Shown here in pieces: positions 45,849-55,666 of a stretch of 64,000 nucleotides of DNA (within the stretch, counting starts at the first letter, position 1; each line of letters opens with the position of its first letter). This stretch comes from Citrifermentans bremense R1 (lineage in GTDB: Bacteria; Desulfobacterota; Desulfuromonadia; Geobacterales; Geobacteraceae), in contig NZ_AUGE01000005.1 of assembly GCF_000426865.1 (NCBI RefSeq), forward strand, positions 310,001 through 374,000. The letters run 5' to 3'. The position numbers were made by a program, and so were the translations under genes. Under the pieces are notes generated by a model. That model was not told the DNA's origin and did not search any database. It saw only the letters and a program-made list of their open reading frames with translations.

Positions 45849-46117
45849 AAAAGCATTAGCCACGGAGAAAATCCGAGAACGTCAAAAACCTTTAAACCAT
45901 TAGCAAGGAGGACATCTGAGAATATCTGAGTAAAAGCCAAACACTGAGAAAACCTTTTTCGGGGAAAAGCAAAACCCAAAAGGTCTGATGTTGTTCTCAC
46001 AATCCCATGCTTAAGCTTGGCTTCTCTCAGATTTTCTCCGTGGCTAATGGTTTTGGTTTTTAGCTTCTCTCCCGCTTTGCTCAGATTTCCTCAGATTTTC
46101 TCCTTGTTAGGGGTTTT
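45849..46117. repeat. Nested inverted repeats of the ATTAGC(C/A)...GGAGRA...TCTGAG family
   Basis: A 300-base spacer between the methyltransferase and hpnN with no gene. Two repeat units pair with inverted copies: a CATTAGCCACGGAGAAAATC arm at 45853-45875 with its complement at 46027-46051, and a CATTAGCAAGGAGGACATC arm at 45898-45920 with a complement at about 46090-46115. A related copy is at 52078-52238. The units contain ribosome-site-like GGAGG but no open frame of note. Confidence 0.75.
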
Positions 46118-46139
46118 GACTGATGTCTTGCTTTGCTCA

Positions 46140-48788
46140 TCATTTACCGGCCAGGGTCAGCACCGCCGGTAACGTGACCATGAAGGCCAGCTGGCAGGCG
46201 ACCATCCCCAGCGACATGACGGCGCCGATGCTGAAAACCCCCTGATGATGCGCCACCATGAGCGCGCCGAAGCTGGCCATGATGGTGAGGGTGTTGAGCA
46301 GAACCCCGACCCCGGTGCTGCTCAGAACGACCGCCGCGGCACTCCCCTCTTCGCGCCGGAAGCGGTTGATGATGTATATCCCCGAGTCGACGGCGATCCC
46401 CAGCACCAAAGGCATGACTATGATGTTGGCAGAGTTGAAGTCGATCCCGAAAAGCCACATGCCGCTCACCATGAACAAGACGCCGACGACCAGCGGGATA
46501 AGACCTATGGCGGCGAACTTGACGCTCCTGAAGGCGACCAGCAGGATCACCACGATGGCGGCAAAGGCGTAAATGAAGGCGAGCCGGTAGGCGTCGCGCA
46601 TGATGGTCATGGATTCGTAAACCATCACCGGCTGCCCGGTCGCATGCGGATCGACGCTCTTCACCTGGTTCAGGAAGTCCTCGAGCGGCTCGCGGTTGAA
46701 GATCTCCCACTTGGGTGCAACCTGCAGCATCAGCCTGCCGCTCTTCCCCACGAACCGCGAACGGAGCTCCGCCGGGATGTCGGCCTCGGTGACCGGCGAC
46801 GCGTCCAGACTCTGCTTCAGTGCCTCTATCTTCAGCGGCAGCTCGCGGAACATCCCCCCCTGGAACTCCTGCAGCATTCCGACGGCGTTTTTGTCCCGCT
46901 CCTTTTCCAGCCCCGCGAAGAACTTGTCCAATACGGCCACGAAGGAGGAGACCTGCTTCGCCTCGGGACGGCGCTCCTTTTCCAGCTTCCCCTTGAGCGC
47001 TACCGCCGCGTTCCTGAAATTCTCGAAAACGGTCGGCAGTTCCATGAGCGAGAGCTCTTCCTCGTATGGGGCCGGCTTGACGTCGGCAAGCTCGCGCCTT
47101 ATGGCCGCCAGCTCGGCGAGCTTTTCCGGCTGGCGGTCCGGCACCAGGGTATGCAGGCTCACCACGTGATCCACCGTCGGCAGCGCTTCCAGCCGCGCGC
47201 TCTTCTCCCGCGCCTCCGCCTCGTTCTTCGCGGTGACCACGGCAAAATAGCCGCTGTTTTCCTTGCTCTTCATCAGCTTGTAGGCGTAGGTCACCGACTC
47301 GAGCCCCTCGGCCTGCAGGTTCATCAGGTTGTAATCGAAGGCGATCCGGGAAAGGGGGTAGAGCGATGCCAGGCAGCAAAAAGCGGTGACCGCGATGACG
47401 AGCTTGGGGCGGCCATAGACGATCCTCGCAACGACGCCGTGCTCCGAGAAGTGCGTCAACCCTTGCCGCGCGTGCGGCTTTCTGTGCCGGGAAAGGAGCA
47501 CCAGCATGGCGGGAAGGACGGTGAAGGTGACCAGAACGCAGATGGCGACCCCGCCCGCGGCGATGATGCCGAGTTCCGCTATCCCCTTGAAATCGGTGAG
47601 GACGAAGGTGAGGAAAGCGGCCGCCACCGTCGCCGCAGCCATGATGATGGCCCAGACGTTTCTTTCCAGCCCGGTCTTGATCGCCGGCAGTTCCCCCGCC
47701 CCCAGGTTCAACTCCTCCTGGTAACGGAGCACGACCTGGATCCCGTACTCGATGCCGATGCCGATCAGCATCACGGCGAAGACCATGGAAAGTATGTTGA
47801 GATGGCCGACGGCAAGCGTGGCGAAGCCGAAGGAAAGCGAGATGGCCACCAGCAGGGATGCCATTGCGGCCAGCACGTTGAGCACGCCGCGAAAGGCCAA
47901 AAGCAGCAGGATCACGGTCAGCACCAGGGAGACCGCGGTGGCGAGCGCGATGTCGTTTTGGCTCGTCGCCATCTCCTCGTTTTCCAGCACCGGCGTTCCG
48001 GTGAGCCCGACGGTCACCCCCTTGAATTCGGGAAGCGCCTTCAGCCTGGCCACCTCGGCGCGCACTTTTTGTATCGCCCCCGCCGCCGGCACGAATCCCT
48101 GCATATCCCTCACCGGGAGCACCGTAAGGATCTGCTGCCTCCCCGCCTTGGCGAAAGAGGAGTCCGGATTCATGAAGACGGTTTCCATGGAGGGGGGCGC
48201 GCCTTTGCCGCCGCCGAAGCTTTGGAAGCCTGCGCCGAGCTTGTCCAGCATGAACAGTACGCCGGGAAGCTGCGACTCGTCCCCAGCGGCGCAGCGCTCC
48301 ATGCTCCGGGTCAGGTGGGTGAAGAGCGTCTGCACCGACGGGGATGCGGCGAGTGCCTTCAAGGCAGGCGCAGCAAGGGAGAGGTTTTTGCGCAGCTCCT
48401 TTATATCCTCAAGCGGCATGAAGAGCAGGCCGTTTTTCTGGAAGAAGGGGAGTGCGTACGGGTAGAAGACGTCGGAGAAGTACCTGGGCTCCTTGGAGAG
48501 CGTGCCGTAGAGCCGGTTGCCGAAGGCGCCCACCCGCTCGGGGTCGTTCCCCTCGATGACCACCGCTATTTCCTCCATGTCGCCGAAGTCGGCGCGCAAT
48601 TCCCGGAAGTCGCGATTGAAGGCGGTGTTCTGCGGCATCAGGTCGTCCCTGCCGGTCAGGAACTCCATGCGCTGGCAGGTGAGCCACAGGGAAAGCACCG
48701 ACAGCAGCAACGCCGTAACCAGTACCAGCCAGGGACGGCGGGAGGAAAGGGAGAAGAGGAGGCTGCCTCTTTTTGCCGTTTCTTTCAT
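46140..48788 (-). CDS. hpnN: Hopanoid transporter HpnN (RND/MMPL family)
   Basis: An 882-aa inner-membrane RND pump that carries hopanoids towards the outer membrane. Twelve TM helices are expected: one near residue 22, a block after about 270 (with GIGIEYGIQVVLRYQEE), another near 445 and a second block from about 720 (with GIAVDSGIYIINRFRREEG). Two large periplasmic loops lie between them. Asp/Glu in the GIGIEYG and GIAVDSG helices suit proton coupling. It is divergent from shc. Confidence 0.9.
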   Translation of the reverse strand: MKETAKRGSLLFSLSSRRPWLVLVTALLLSVLSLWLTCQRMEFLTGRDDLMPQNTAFNRDFRELRADFGDMEEIAVVIEGNDPERVGAFGNRLYGTLSKEPRYFSDVFYPYALPFFQKNGLLFMPLEDIKELRKNLSLAAPALKALAASPSVQTLFTHLTRSMERCAAGDESQLPGVLFMLDKLGAGFQSFGGGKGAPPSMETVFMNPDSSFAKAGRQQILTVLPVRDMQGFVPAAGAIQKVRAEVARLKALPEFKGVTVGLTGTPVLENEEMATSQNDIALATAVSLVLTVILLLLAFRGVLNVLAAMASLLVAISLSFGFATLAVGHLNILSMVFAVMLIGIGIEYGIQVVLRYQEELNLGAGELPAIKTGLERNVWAIIMAAATVAAAFLTFVLTDFKGIAELGIIAAGGVAICVLVTFTVLPAMLVLLSRHRKPHARQGLTHFSEHGVVARIVYGRPKLVIAVTAFCCLASLYPLSRIAFDYNLMNLQAEGLESVTYAYKLMKSKENSGYFAVVTAKNEAEAREKSARLEALPTVDHVVSLHTLVPDRQPEKLAELAAIRRELADVKPAPYEEELSLMELPTVFENFRNAAVALKGKLEKERRPEAKQVSSFVAVLDKFFAGLEKERDKNAVGMLQEFQGGMFRELPLKIEALKQSLDASPVTEADIPAELRSRFVGKSGRLMLQVAPKWEIFNREPLEDFLNQVKSVDPHATGQPVMVYESMTIMRDAYRLAFIYAFAAIVVILLVAFRSVKFAAIGLIPLVVGVLFMVSGMWLFGIDFNSANIIVMPLVLGIAVDSGIYIINRFRREEGSAAAVVLSSTGVGVLLNTLTIMASFGALMVAHHQGVFSIGAVMSLGMVACQLAFMVTLPAVLTLAGK

Positions 48789-49021
48789 AGAACCTCGTCA
48801 GTTTCGTGTACAAAAGCTCAGGACCAGGCAACCTAGCACACACAGCCACTACAATCAACACCAGGGAACAAACTATTGTTTTAATTAAGAAAAAAATCTT
48901 CCCCCATCAAAAAAATATTGTACCTTTTGGGAAAACCGTGTTAAGTTTCGACACTTGTAACAATCAGAGTAAGAGGCTACACTCTGTTAGCTTTCACCAA
49001 CCTGACAGAAAGGAGTACGTT
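48789..49021. promoter_or_regulatory. Divergent hpnN-shc promoter region
   Basis: A 233-base AT-rich spacer controlling both arms of the hopanoid block. An AAAGGAG ribosome site at 49010-49016 precedes the TTG start of shc. A weak TTGTAC / TAAGTT promoter pair lies near 48917-48945. No clear operator is seen. Confidence 0.45.
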
Positions 49022-51064
49022 TTGACCTCCCCTTTCAAGCACCCCATATCAAACGCACTCACCTCATTCAACGGTAACGTTGCAGAGCCAGAGCAAAGCG
49101 TAGAGCAACAGAGTGGAGCAAAGGTGCACCACCTTCCTGCTTCAATCTGGAAGCGGAAGATGGGCAGGGCTAAGAGCCCCCTGGATGTGGCCATTGAAGG
49201 AAGCCGCGACTTTTTCTTTCAGGAACAGCTACCCAAAGGTTATTGGTGGGCCGAACTCGAATCCAATGCCACCATCACCGCCGAATACATCATGCTGTTC
49301 CATTTCCTTGGGCTGGTTGATCCTGAGCGCCAGCGCAAGATGTCAAACTACCTGCTCTCTAAACAGACCGAAGAAGGTTTCTGGACCATCTATCACGGCG
49401 GACCTGGCGATCTCTCTACCACCATCGAGGCCTATTTCGCCCTTAAACTCTCCGGTTACCCGGAGGACCACCCGGCCCTGTCGAAGGCGCGCGCCTTCAT
49501 CCTGGAGCAGGGGGGGGTGGTCAAGAGCCGCGTCTTCACCAAGATCTTCCTGGCGCTCTTCGGCGAGTTCGACTGGCAGGGGGTCCCGAGCATGCCGGTT
49601 GAGCTGAACCTCCTGCCGGACTGGGCCTACATCAACCTCTACGAATTCTCCAGCTGGGCCAGGGCGACCATTGTCCCGCTTTCCGTGGTGATGCACAGCC
49701 GCCCGGTGCGCCGCGTCCCCCCTTCCGCGCGGGTACAGGAACTCTTCGTGCGGCAGCCCACCGCGGCGGACTACAGCTTCGCCAAGAACGAGGGCCTCTT
49801 CACCTGGGAGAAATTTTTCCTAGGTCTCGACTGCGTGCTCAAGGTGTACGAGAAGAGCCCGCTGCGCCCGTTCAAGAAGGCGGCGCTGGCCAAGGCGGAG
49901 GAGTGGGTGCTGGAGCACCAGGAACCGACCGGCGACTGGGGAGGCATCCAGCCGGCCATGCTGAACGCCATCCTTGCGCTCAACGTGCTGGGGTACCAGA
50001 ACGACCACCCCGCGGTGGAACAGGGGTTGAGGGCGCTGGCGAATTTCTGCATCGAGACCGAGGACCAGCTGGTGCTGCAGTCCTGCGTCTCCCCGGTGTG
50101 GGACACGGCGCTGGCGTTAAAGGCGCTATTGGATGCGGGCGTTCCTCCCGACCACCCCTCCCTGGTGAAGGGGGCCCAGTGGCTTCTGGACAAGGAGGTG
50201 ACCCGGGCAGGCGACTGGCGCGTCAAGTCCCCCAACCTGGAAGCCGGCGGTTGGGCCTTCGAATTCCTGAACGACTGGTACCCGGACGTGGACGACTCCG
50301 GCTTCGCCATGATCGCCCTGAAGGGGATCCAGGTGAAGGACCGCAAGGCCATGGACGCTGCCATCAAGCGCGGCATCAACTGGTGCCTGGGGATGCAGAG
50401 CAAGAACGGAGGCTGGGGGGCGTTCGACAAAGACAACACCAAGCACGTCCTGAACAAGATCCCCTTTGCCGACCTGGAGGCGCTCATCGATCCCCCCACC
50501 GCGGACCTGACCGGCCGCATGCTGGAGCTGATGGGGACCTTCGACTACCCCGCCACCTTCCCTGCGGCGCAGCGCGCCATCGAGTTCCTGAAGAAGGAGC
50601 AGGAGCCGGAGGGGCCCTGGTGGGGGCGCTGGGGGGTCAACTACCTCTACGGCACCTGGTCCGTCCTTTGCGGGCTGGCCGCCATAGGCGAGGACATGGA
50701 TGAGCCATACATCCGCAAGGCGGTGAACTGGATCAAGTCGCGCCAGAACATCGACGGCGGGTGGGGCGAGACCTGCCAGTCGTACCATGACCGGACCCTG
50801 GCAGGGGTCGGCGAGAGCACCGCTTCCCAGACGGGATGGGCGCTCCTAAGCCTTCTGGCGGCCGGCGAGATGCACTCGGCGACCGTGGTGCGCGGGGTGC
50901 AGTACCTGATCTCGACCCAGAACAGCGACGGGACCTGGGACGAGCAGCAGTACACCGGGACCGGGTTCCCCAAGTACTTCATGATCAAGTACCACATCTA
51001 CCGCAACTGCTTCCCGCTCATGGCCCTGGGGACCTACCGCACCCTGACCAGGACGCAGCCGTGA
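49022..51064 (+). CDS. shc: Squalene--hopene cyclase
   Basis: A 680-aa monotopic membrane enzyme that cyclises squalene to hopene/diplopterol. The catalytic acid motif appears as DVDDS in DWYPDVDDSGFAMIAL, a variant of DXDDTA with Ser for Thr. QW-type repeats include PTGDWGGI, KNGGWGAFD, IDGGWGE and SDGTWDEQQ near the C-terminus. The start is TTG 49022 (MTSPFKHPIS), six bases after AAAGGAG; 72 further in-frame codons upstream lack coding character. hpnA follows by 13 bases. Confidence 0.95.
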   Translation: MTSPFKHPISNALTSFNGNVAEPEQSVEQQSGAKVHHLPASIWKRKMGRAKSPLDVAIEGSRDFFFQEQLPKGYWWAELESNATITAEYIMLFHFLGLVDPERQRKMSNYLLSKQTEEGFWTIYHGGPGDLSTTIEAYFALKLSGYPEDHPALSKARAFILEQGGVVKSRVFTKIFLALFGEFDWQGVPSMPVELNLLPDWAYINLYEFSSWARATIVPLSVVMHSRPVRRVPPSARVQELFVRQPTAADYSFAKNEGLFTWEKFFLGLDCVLKVYEKSPLRPFKKAALAKAEEWVLEHQEPTGDWGGIQPAMLNAILALNVLGYQNDHPAVEQGLRALANFCIETEDQLVLQSCVSPVWDTALALKALLDAGVPPDHPSLVKGAQWLLDKEVTRAGDWRVKSPNLEAGGWAFEFLNDWYPDVDDSGFAMIALKGIQVKDRKAMDAAIKRGINWCLGMQSKNGGWGAFDKDNTKHVLNKIPFADLEALIDPPTADLTGRMLELMGTFDYPATFPAAQRAIEFLKKEQEPEGPWWGRWGVNYLYGTWSVLCGLAAIGEDMDEPYIRKAVNWIKSRQNIDGGWGETCQSYHDRTLAGVGESTASQTGWALLSLLAAGEMHSATVVRGVQYLISTQNSDGTWDEQQYTGTGFPKYFMIKYHIYRNCFPLMALGTYRTLTRTQP

Positions 51065-51077
51065 CCGGAGCGCGCGG

Positions 51078-52067
51078 GTGAAAGCATTCGTCACAGGCGC
51101 CACCGGGTTCATCGGCGCGAGCATCGTGCGCGAACTGTTGAAGGACGGCTGGGAGGTACGGGTGCTGGCCCGGCCCGGCTCGGACCGCCGCAACCTCTTC
51201 GGGCTCGACGTGGAGATCCGGGAAGGGGACCTGAGCGACCGCGAAGCGCTGGTGCAGGCGCTAAGCGGCTGCCAGGCGCTGTTCCACGCCGCCGCCGACT
51301 ACCGGCTCTGGACACGCACGCCGCAGGCCATGTACGATGTCAACGTCAAAGGGACCCGGGCCATACTGTCGGCGGCTCTCGCGGCGGGGATCGAGAAGGT
51401 GGTCTACACCAGCAGCGTCGGGACCCTGGGGAACCCCGGCGACGGCACCCCCGGCGACGAGAGCACCCCGGTGGATTTTTGCCACATGGTGGGGGACTAC
51501 AAAAAGAGCAAGTTCCTCGCCGAGCGGGCGGCGGAATCGTTTCTGGAGAAGGGATTGCCGCTCGTGATCGTGAACCCGTCGACCCCGGTGGGGCCGATGG
51601 ATGTGAAGCCTACGCCGACGGGGAAGATCATAGTCGACTTTTTGAACGGCCGGATGCCCGCCTATCTGGACACCGGGCTGAACCTGATAGACGTAGAGGC
51701 GTGCGCCCGGGGGCATATCCTGGCGGCGCAGAAGGGGCGGGTCGGGGAAAAGTACATCCTTGGCAACCGCAACCTGACCCTGGCCGAGATATTCGAGATC
51801 CTCTCCGGCATCACCGGTCTCAAGGCGCCGCGGGTGAAGCTCCCCTACTATCCGATACTGTTCGCCGCCTACGCGAACCATGCGCTGTCGGCCGTGACCG
51901 GGAAAGAGCCGCTGATACCGCTTGCCGGCGTGCAGATGGCAGCGAAGTTCATGTATTTCGATTCGGGGAAGGCGGTGAGCGAGTTGGGGTTGCCGCTTTG
52001 TCCCGTGGAAGGCGCGCTGGAGCGAGCCGTAGAATGGTTCCGCAGCAACGGCTACGTAAACCGGTGA
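51078..52067 (+). CDS. hpnA: Hopanoid-associated sugar epimerase HpnA
   Basis: An extended SDR protein (329 aa). NAD(P)-binding GATGFIGASIV is at residues 7-17, and the active-site region GDYKKSKFLAE (Tyr-x3-Lys) is at about 140. VNPSTPVGPMDVKPTPTG is the HpnA signature. The family is found only beside hopanoid genes and probably acts on the side-chain sugar or intermediate. GTG 51078 is preceded by GGAG at an 8-base spacing. Confidence 0.9.
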   Translation: MKAFVTGATGFIGASIVRELLKDGWEVRVLARPGSDRRNLFGLDVEIREGDLSDREALVQALSGCQALFHAAADYRLWTRTPQAMYDVNVKGTRAILSAALAAGIEKVVYTSSVGTLGNPGDGTPGDESTPVDFCHMVGDYKKSKFLAERAAESFLEKGLPLVIVNPSTPVGPMDVKPTPTGKIIVDFLNGRMPAYLDTGLNLIDVEACARGHILAAQKGRVGEKYILGNRNLTLAEIFEILSGITGLKAPRVKLPYYPILFAAYANHALSAVTGKEPLIPLAGVQMAAKFMYFDSGKAVSELGLPLCPVEGALERAVEWFRSNGYVNR

Positions 52068-52077
52068 AGCAAAAACC

Positions 52078-52238
52078 TAAACCATTAACAAGGAGGACTT
52101 CTGAGAAAGTCTGAGAAAGACAAGAACTTTGATAAGAAAACACTCAAGCATTAAGGTTCTGTCTTTCCCCAAGAAGGTTTCTCAGGATTTTGCCTATACT
52201 CAGAAGTTCTCAGATTTTCTCCGTGCCAATGGTTTTAG
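52078..52238. repeat. Inverted repeat of the same family as 45.85-46.12 kb
   Basis: The left arm CTAAACCATTAACAAGGAGG (about 52078-52097) continues through TTCTGAGAAAGTCTGAG. It is inverted as CTCAGAAGTTCTCAG...CCAATGGTTTTAG (52199-52238). It fills the hpnA-dxs spacer. Together with the 45.9 kb copy it brackets the hpnN-shc-hpnA block. Confidence 0.75.
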
Positions 52239-52297
52239 ATGTTGGACTTTTGTTTCTTTTTTTGCATTGATATCGCTACGGGTTCTCAAGGAGATCC

Positions 52298-54205
52298 ATG
52301 TACAGACTGCTAAGCAAGATCAACGGTCCCGACGACCTGAAGAAGCTTGATGCCGAGGAACTGACTCCCCTTGCCGAAGAAGTGCGCGCCTTTCTCCTGG
52401 AGACGGTGCCAAGGACCGGCGGACACCTGGCCTCCAACCTCGGAGCGGTGGAACTGACCATCGCGCTGCACTACTGCTTCGATTCCCCCAAGGACAAGAT
52501 CATCTGGGACGTCGGGCACCAGGCCTACACCCACAAGATCCTCACCGGCCGCCGCGACAGCTTCCACACCCAGCGCTGCTACAAGGGGATCAGCGGCTTT
52601 CCCAAGCGCGCGGAATCCCCCCACGACGCCTTCGGCGTAGGTCACTCCTCCACCTCCATCTCCGCCGGGCTCGGCATGGCGGTAGCGCAGGGGCTCAAGG
52701 AGGATGCGGCCCGCATCATCTCCGTCATCGGCGACGGCTCCCTTACCGGCGGCATGGCCTTCGAGGCGTTGAACCAGGCGGGTCATCTCAAGAAAAACCT
52801 GATAGTGGTCTTGAACGACAACGAGATGTCCATCTCCAAAAACGTCGGCGCCCTCTCCTCCTTCATCTCGCGCAAGATGACCGGCGGCTATTACCGCAGC
52901 CTGAAGAAGGAGATGGAGGCGCTCATGGCCAACATCCCTGCCATCGGCGGCAACATCCTGCACTTCGCGAAGAAAGCGGAGAACTCGCTCAAGGGTTTCC
53001 TCACCCCCGGCACCCTCTTCGAGGGTCTCGGCTTCGAGTACGTCGGCCCCATCGCCGGGCACGACCTCCCCACCCTCCTGGGTGTGCTGGAAAACGTGAA
53101 ACGGCTCGAAGGGCCGATTCTTTTGCACGTGATGACCAAGAAGGGAAAGGGTTACCCGCCCGCCGAGACCATGCCGGACAAGTTCCACGGTGTGGCGCCC
53201 ACCAAGCCGGCGAGCGCCTCCCCGGCCAAGCTCCCCCCTCCTTCCTACACCAGCGTCTTCGGCAACACCATGGTGAAGCTGGGCGAGATAGACCCGAAGA
53301 TACTGGCGATCACCGCCGCCATGCCCGACGGCACCGGCTTGACGCCGTTCGCCGAGCGCTTCCCGGACCGTTTCTTCGACGTGGGAATAGCCGAGCAGCA
53401 CGCGCTCACCTTCGCGGCGGGGCTCGCCGTAGAAGGGTTCCGCCCGGTCGCCGCCATCTACTCCACCTTTACCCAGCGTGCTTACGACCAGGTCTTCCAC
53501 GACGTCTGCCTGCAGAAGCTGCCGGTCACCCTCGCGCTCGACCGCGCAGGCCTCGTCGGCGACGACGGCCCGACGCACCACGGCAGCTTCGACATCTCGT
53601 ATCTCCGGCACCTCCCCGAGCTGACCGTAATGGCGCCCAAAGATGAGAACGAACTGCAGCACATGCTGAAGACCGCCCTTTACTCGGGGCGTCCCATCTC
53701 GCTGCGCTACCCGCGCGGCGCCGGTTTCGGCGTCCCCCTGGACCAGGAGCTGCAGGAGCTGCCCATCGGCAAGGGCGAACTCCTTATCGACGGCGGCGAT
53801 CTCACCATAGTCGCCATAGGGTCCACCGTCCATCCGGCACTGGAGGCCGCGGCCCAGCTAAGGCAGAAGGGAATCTTCGCCGCCGTGGTCAACGCGCGCT
53901 TCATAAAGCCGATCGACTCCGAGCTGATCCTGGCCGAGGCCAAAAAGACCGGCTGCCTAGTCACCGTCGAAGAGAACGCGCTTTTGGGCGGCTTCGGCAG
54001 CGCCGTGCTCGAACTTCTTTCCGACGCGGGATTGAACGCGGTCCGGATCAAGAGGATCGGCATCCCCGACCGCTTCATAGAGCAGGGGACCCAGGCACAG
54101 TTGAGGGCGGACCTTGGTCTCGATGCCGCCGGCATCGCCGCCACCTGCGAGGCATTCCTCAAAGGGGAGAGCGGAACGTCTCCGCAGCTTGCCGTGGTCA
54201 AATAG
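52298..54205 (+). CDS. dxs: 1-deoxy-D-xylulose-5-phosphate synthase
   Basis: A thiamine-diphosphate enzyme (635 aa) joining pyruvate and glyceraldehyde-3-phosphate, the first and flux-controlling step of the MEP isoprenoid route. Visible are [30 protein letters not shown], the ThDP/Mg motif [15 protein letters not shown]...[21 protein letters not shown] and the C-terminal transketolase domain. AAGGAG lies four bases before ATG 52298. Its place amid hopanoid genes suggests it boosts squalene precursor supply. Confidence 0.96.
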   Translation: MYRLLSKINGPDDLKKLDAEELTPLAEEVRAFLLETVPRTGGHLASNLGAVELTIALHYCFDSPKDKIIWDVGHQAYTHKILTGRRDSFHTQRCYKGISGFPKRAESPHDAFGVGHSSTSISAGLGMAVAQGLKEDAARIISVIGDGSLTGGMAFEALNQAGHLKKNLIVVLNDNEMSISKNVGALSSFISRKMTGGYYRSLKKEMEALMANIPAIGGNILHFAKKAENSLKGFLTPGTLFEGLGFEYVGPIAGHDLPTLLGVLENVKRLEGPILLHVMTKKGKGYPPAETMPDKFHGVAPTKPASASPAKLPPPSYTSVFGNTMVKLGEIDPKILAITAAMPDGTGLTPFAERFPDRFFDVGIAEQHALTFAAGLAVEGFRPVAAIYSTFTQRAYDQVFHDVCLQKLPVTLALDRAGLVGDDGPTHHGSFDISYLRHLPELTVMAPKDENELQHMLKTALYSGRPISLRYPRGAGFGVPLDQELQELPIGKGELLIDGGDLTIVAIGSTVHPALEAAAQLRQKGIFAAVVNARFIKPIDSELILAEAKKTGCLVTVEENALLGGFGSAVLELLSDAGLNAVRIKRIGIPDRFIEQGTQAQLRADLGLDAAGIAATCEAFLKGESGTSPQLAVVK

Positions 54206-54322
54206 CTTAAAATCCCCGGGAGTAACCAGATGCGGGACAGGCTGAGCGGAAGATTTTCTCCGGCTTGTCCCGCAACCTTGTTCGTCCGTAAAATCCAGAG
54301 CCATAAAGGAAGCCTACTTACC

Positions 54323-55321
54323 ATGCGTTTTCCAATGCGATTGAACTATGATCTGACCAGGTACATCGTTTCCAACAAGCTGAACAAGATAGAGAAGTAC
54401 CCGCTGGTACTGATGCTTGAGCCTACGCACCTATGCAACCTCGCCTGCTCCGGGTGCGGCAGGATCAGGGAGTACGCCGACACCATTCAGGAGATGATGT
54501 CACTGAAGCAGTGCCTCGACTCGGTTGACGAATGCCCGGCGCCGGTAGTCACCATAACCGGCGGCGAACCCTTTCTCTATCCGCACATCTTCCAGCTCAT
54601 CGAAAAGGTACTGGAGCGCGGCAAGCACATCTACCTCTGCACCAATGCGCTGCTGCTAGAAAAGGCGCTGGATAGCATGAAGCCGCACCCGAACCTGGTC
54701 ATCAACGTGCACATGGACGGCATGGAGGAGACCCACGACCGGATACTGGAACGCCCCGGCACCTTCAAGATCGCCATGTCCGCCATCCGCAAAGCCAAGC
54801 AATTGGGCTTCAGGCTCTGCACCAACACCACCATCTTCAAAGAGACCGACCTGATCGAGATAGAGATGCTCTTCTCGCACCTGAAGGATATCGGCGTCGA
54901 CGGCTTCCTGGTCGCGCCCGGATTCGGCTACGAGGCGGTGGGAGAAAAGCTCTTCCTGGAGCGGCGGGAAATCCAGAAGAAGTTCGAGGAAGTCTTCGAG
55001 ATGAGCAAGCGTTTCCGGTTCTTCTCCACGCCCATGTACCTTCGTTTCCTGAAAGGGGCGAAAGAACTCGATTGCACCCCCTGGGGGAACCCGACCAGGA
55101 ACCCGCGCGGCTGGAAGGCCCCCTGCTACCTGATCACCGACGAGCACTACGGGAGCTTCGCCGAAATGATGGAGAAGACGCAGTGGGAGAAGTACGGCGT
55201 CGGCAAGGATCCGCGCTGCGCCCAGTGCATGATGCACTGCGGCTTCGAGCCGACCGTGGTGGGAGAGATAGGTAAGAGCTGGAAGGATATCTGGGAGATG
55301 TTCTGCTGGAACTTGACTTAA
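54323..55321 (+). CDS. hpnH: Hopanoid biosynthesis radical SAM protein HpnH
   Basis: A radical SAM enzyme (332 aa) that joins adenosine to diploptene/hopene, the first step of side-chain extension. The [4Fe-4S] motif is CNLACSGC (residues 37-44, CX3CX2C form), with GGEPFLYP following. C-terminal CAQCMMHCGFEPT may hold further ligands. ATG 54323 is supported by AAAGGAAG upstream and by the family start MRFPMRLNYDLTRYI. It ends before a strong terminator. Confidence 0.93.
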   Translation: MRFPMRLNYDLTRYIVSNKLNKIEKYPLVLMLEPTHLCNLACSGCGRIREYADTIQEMMSLKQCLDSVDECPAPVVTITGGEPFLYPHIFQLIEKVLERGKHIYLCTNALLLEKALDSMKPHPNLVINVHMDGMEETHDRILERPGTFKIAMSAIRKAKQLGFRLCTNTTIFKETDLIEIEMLFSHLKDIGVDGFLVAPGFGYEAVGEKLFLERREIQKKFEEVFEMSKRFRFFSTPMYLRFLKGAKELDCTPWGNPTRNPRGWKAPCYLITDEHYGSFAEMMEKTQWEKYGVGKDPRCAQCMMHCGFEPTVVGEIGKSWKDIWEMFCWNLT

Positions 55322-55413
55322 CCCCTGAGCCCAGCTCTGGATGGGGTTGCGCCCGAACGAGGCGCAGAGCCTCAGGCGGGAGGAAGTGACATTCCATTTG
55401 CCTAGAGAAAAAA

Positions 55414-55437
55414 AGAAGGGGCCTTTAGGCCCCTTCT
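55414..55437. terminator. Intrinsic terminator after hpnH
   Basis: A perfect stem of at least 10 bp, AGAAGGGGCC / GGCCCCTTCT, with a 4-base loop; A-rich on the left and T-rich on the right, so active in both directions. Confidence 0.88.
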
Positions 55438-55646
55438 TCTGCTTCTACATCTGTTTGATCACGCCGCCAGTTTCCACTCTTTGTCTTGACCCATTCCGCA
55501 AACAGTCGTAGAACGGTTGCAGCTTTCCTGGCAGCGCCTTCTCGGATATACGCCCTCGCCACTGGGATACCAACACAAATGTTGTGTTCAATACAACCTG
55601 TGACAAAAGCTGCCAGTTGCTGGACTGCAAATAGATTCTGCGAGCA
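55425..55646 (-). pseudogene. Unidentified coding remnant without a start
   Basis: On the minus strand 73 codons read without a stop from 55646 to a TAA at 55427-55425, inside the terminator hairpin. The product (for example QQLAAFVTGCIEHN, ARAYIREGAARKAATVLRLF, KTKSGNWRRDQTD) looks helical and protein-like, but no ATG, GTG or TTG opens the frame. A competing 61-codon ATG frame overlaps it. It may be the tail of a decayed gene. I do not recognise the family. Confidence 0.3.
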
Positions 55647-55666
55647 TACCGCGAGGATTATAATTT

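Noticed and set aside
48806-49021. 72-codon N-terminal extension of squalene-hopene cyclase
   Set aside because: AT-rich with Lys/Asn/His content unlike the enzyme; a strong ribosome site directly precedes the TTG at 49022.
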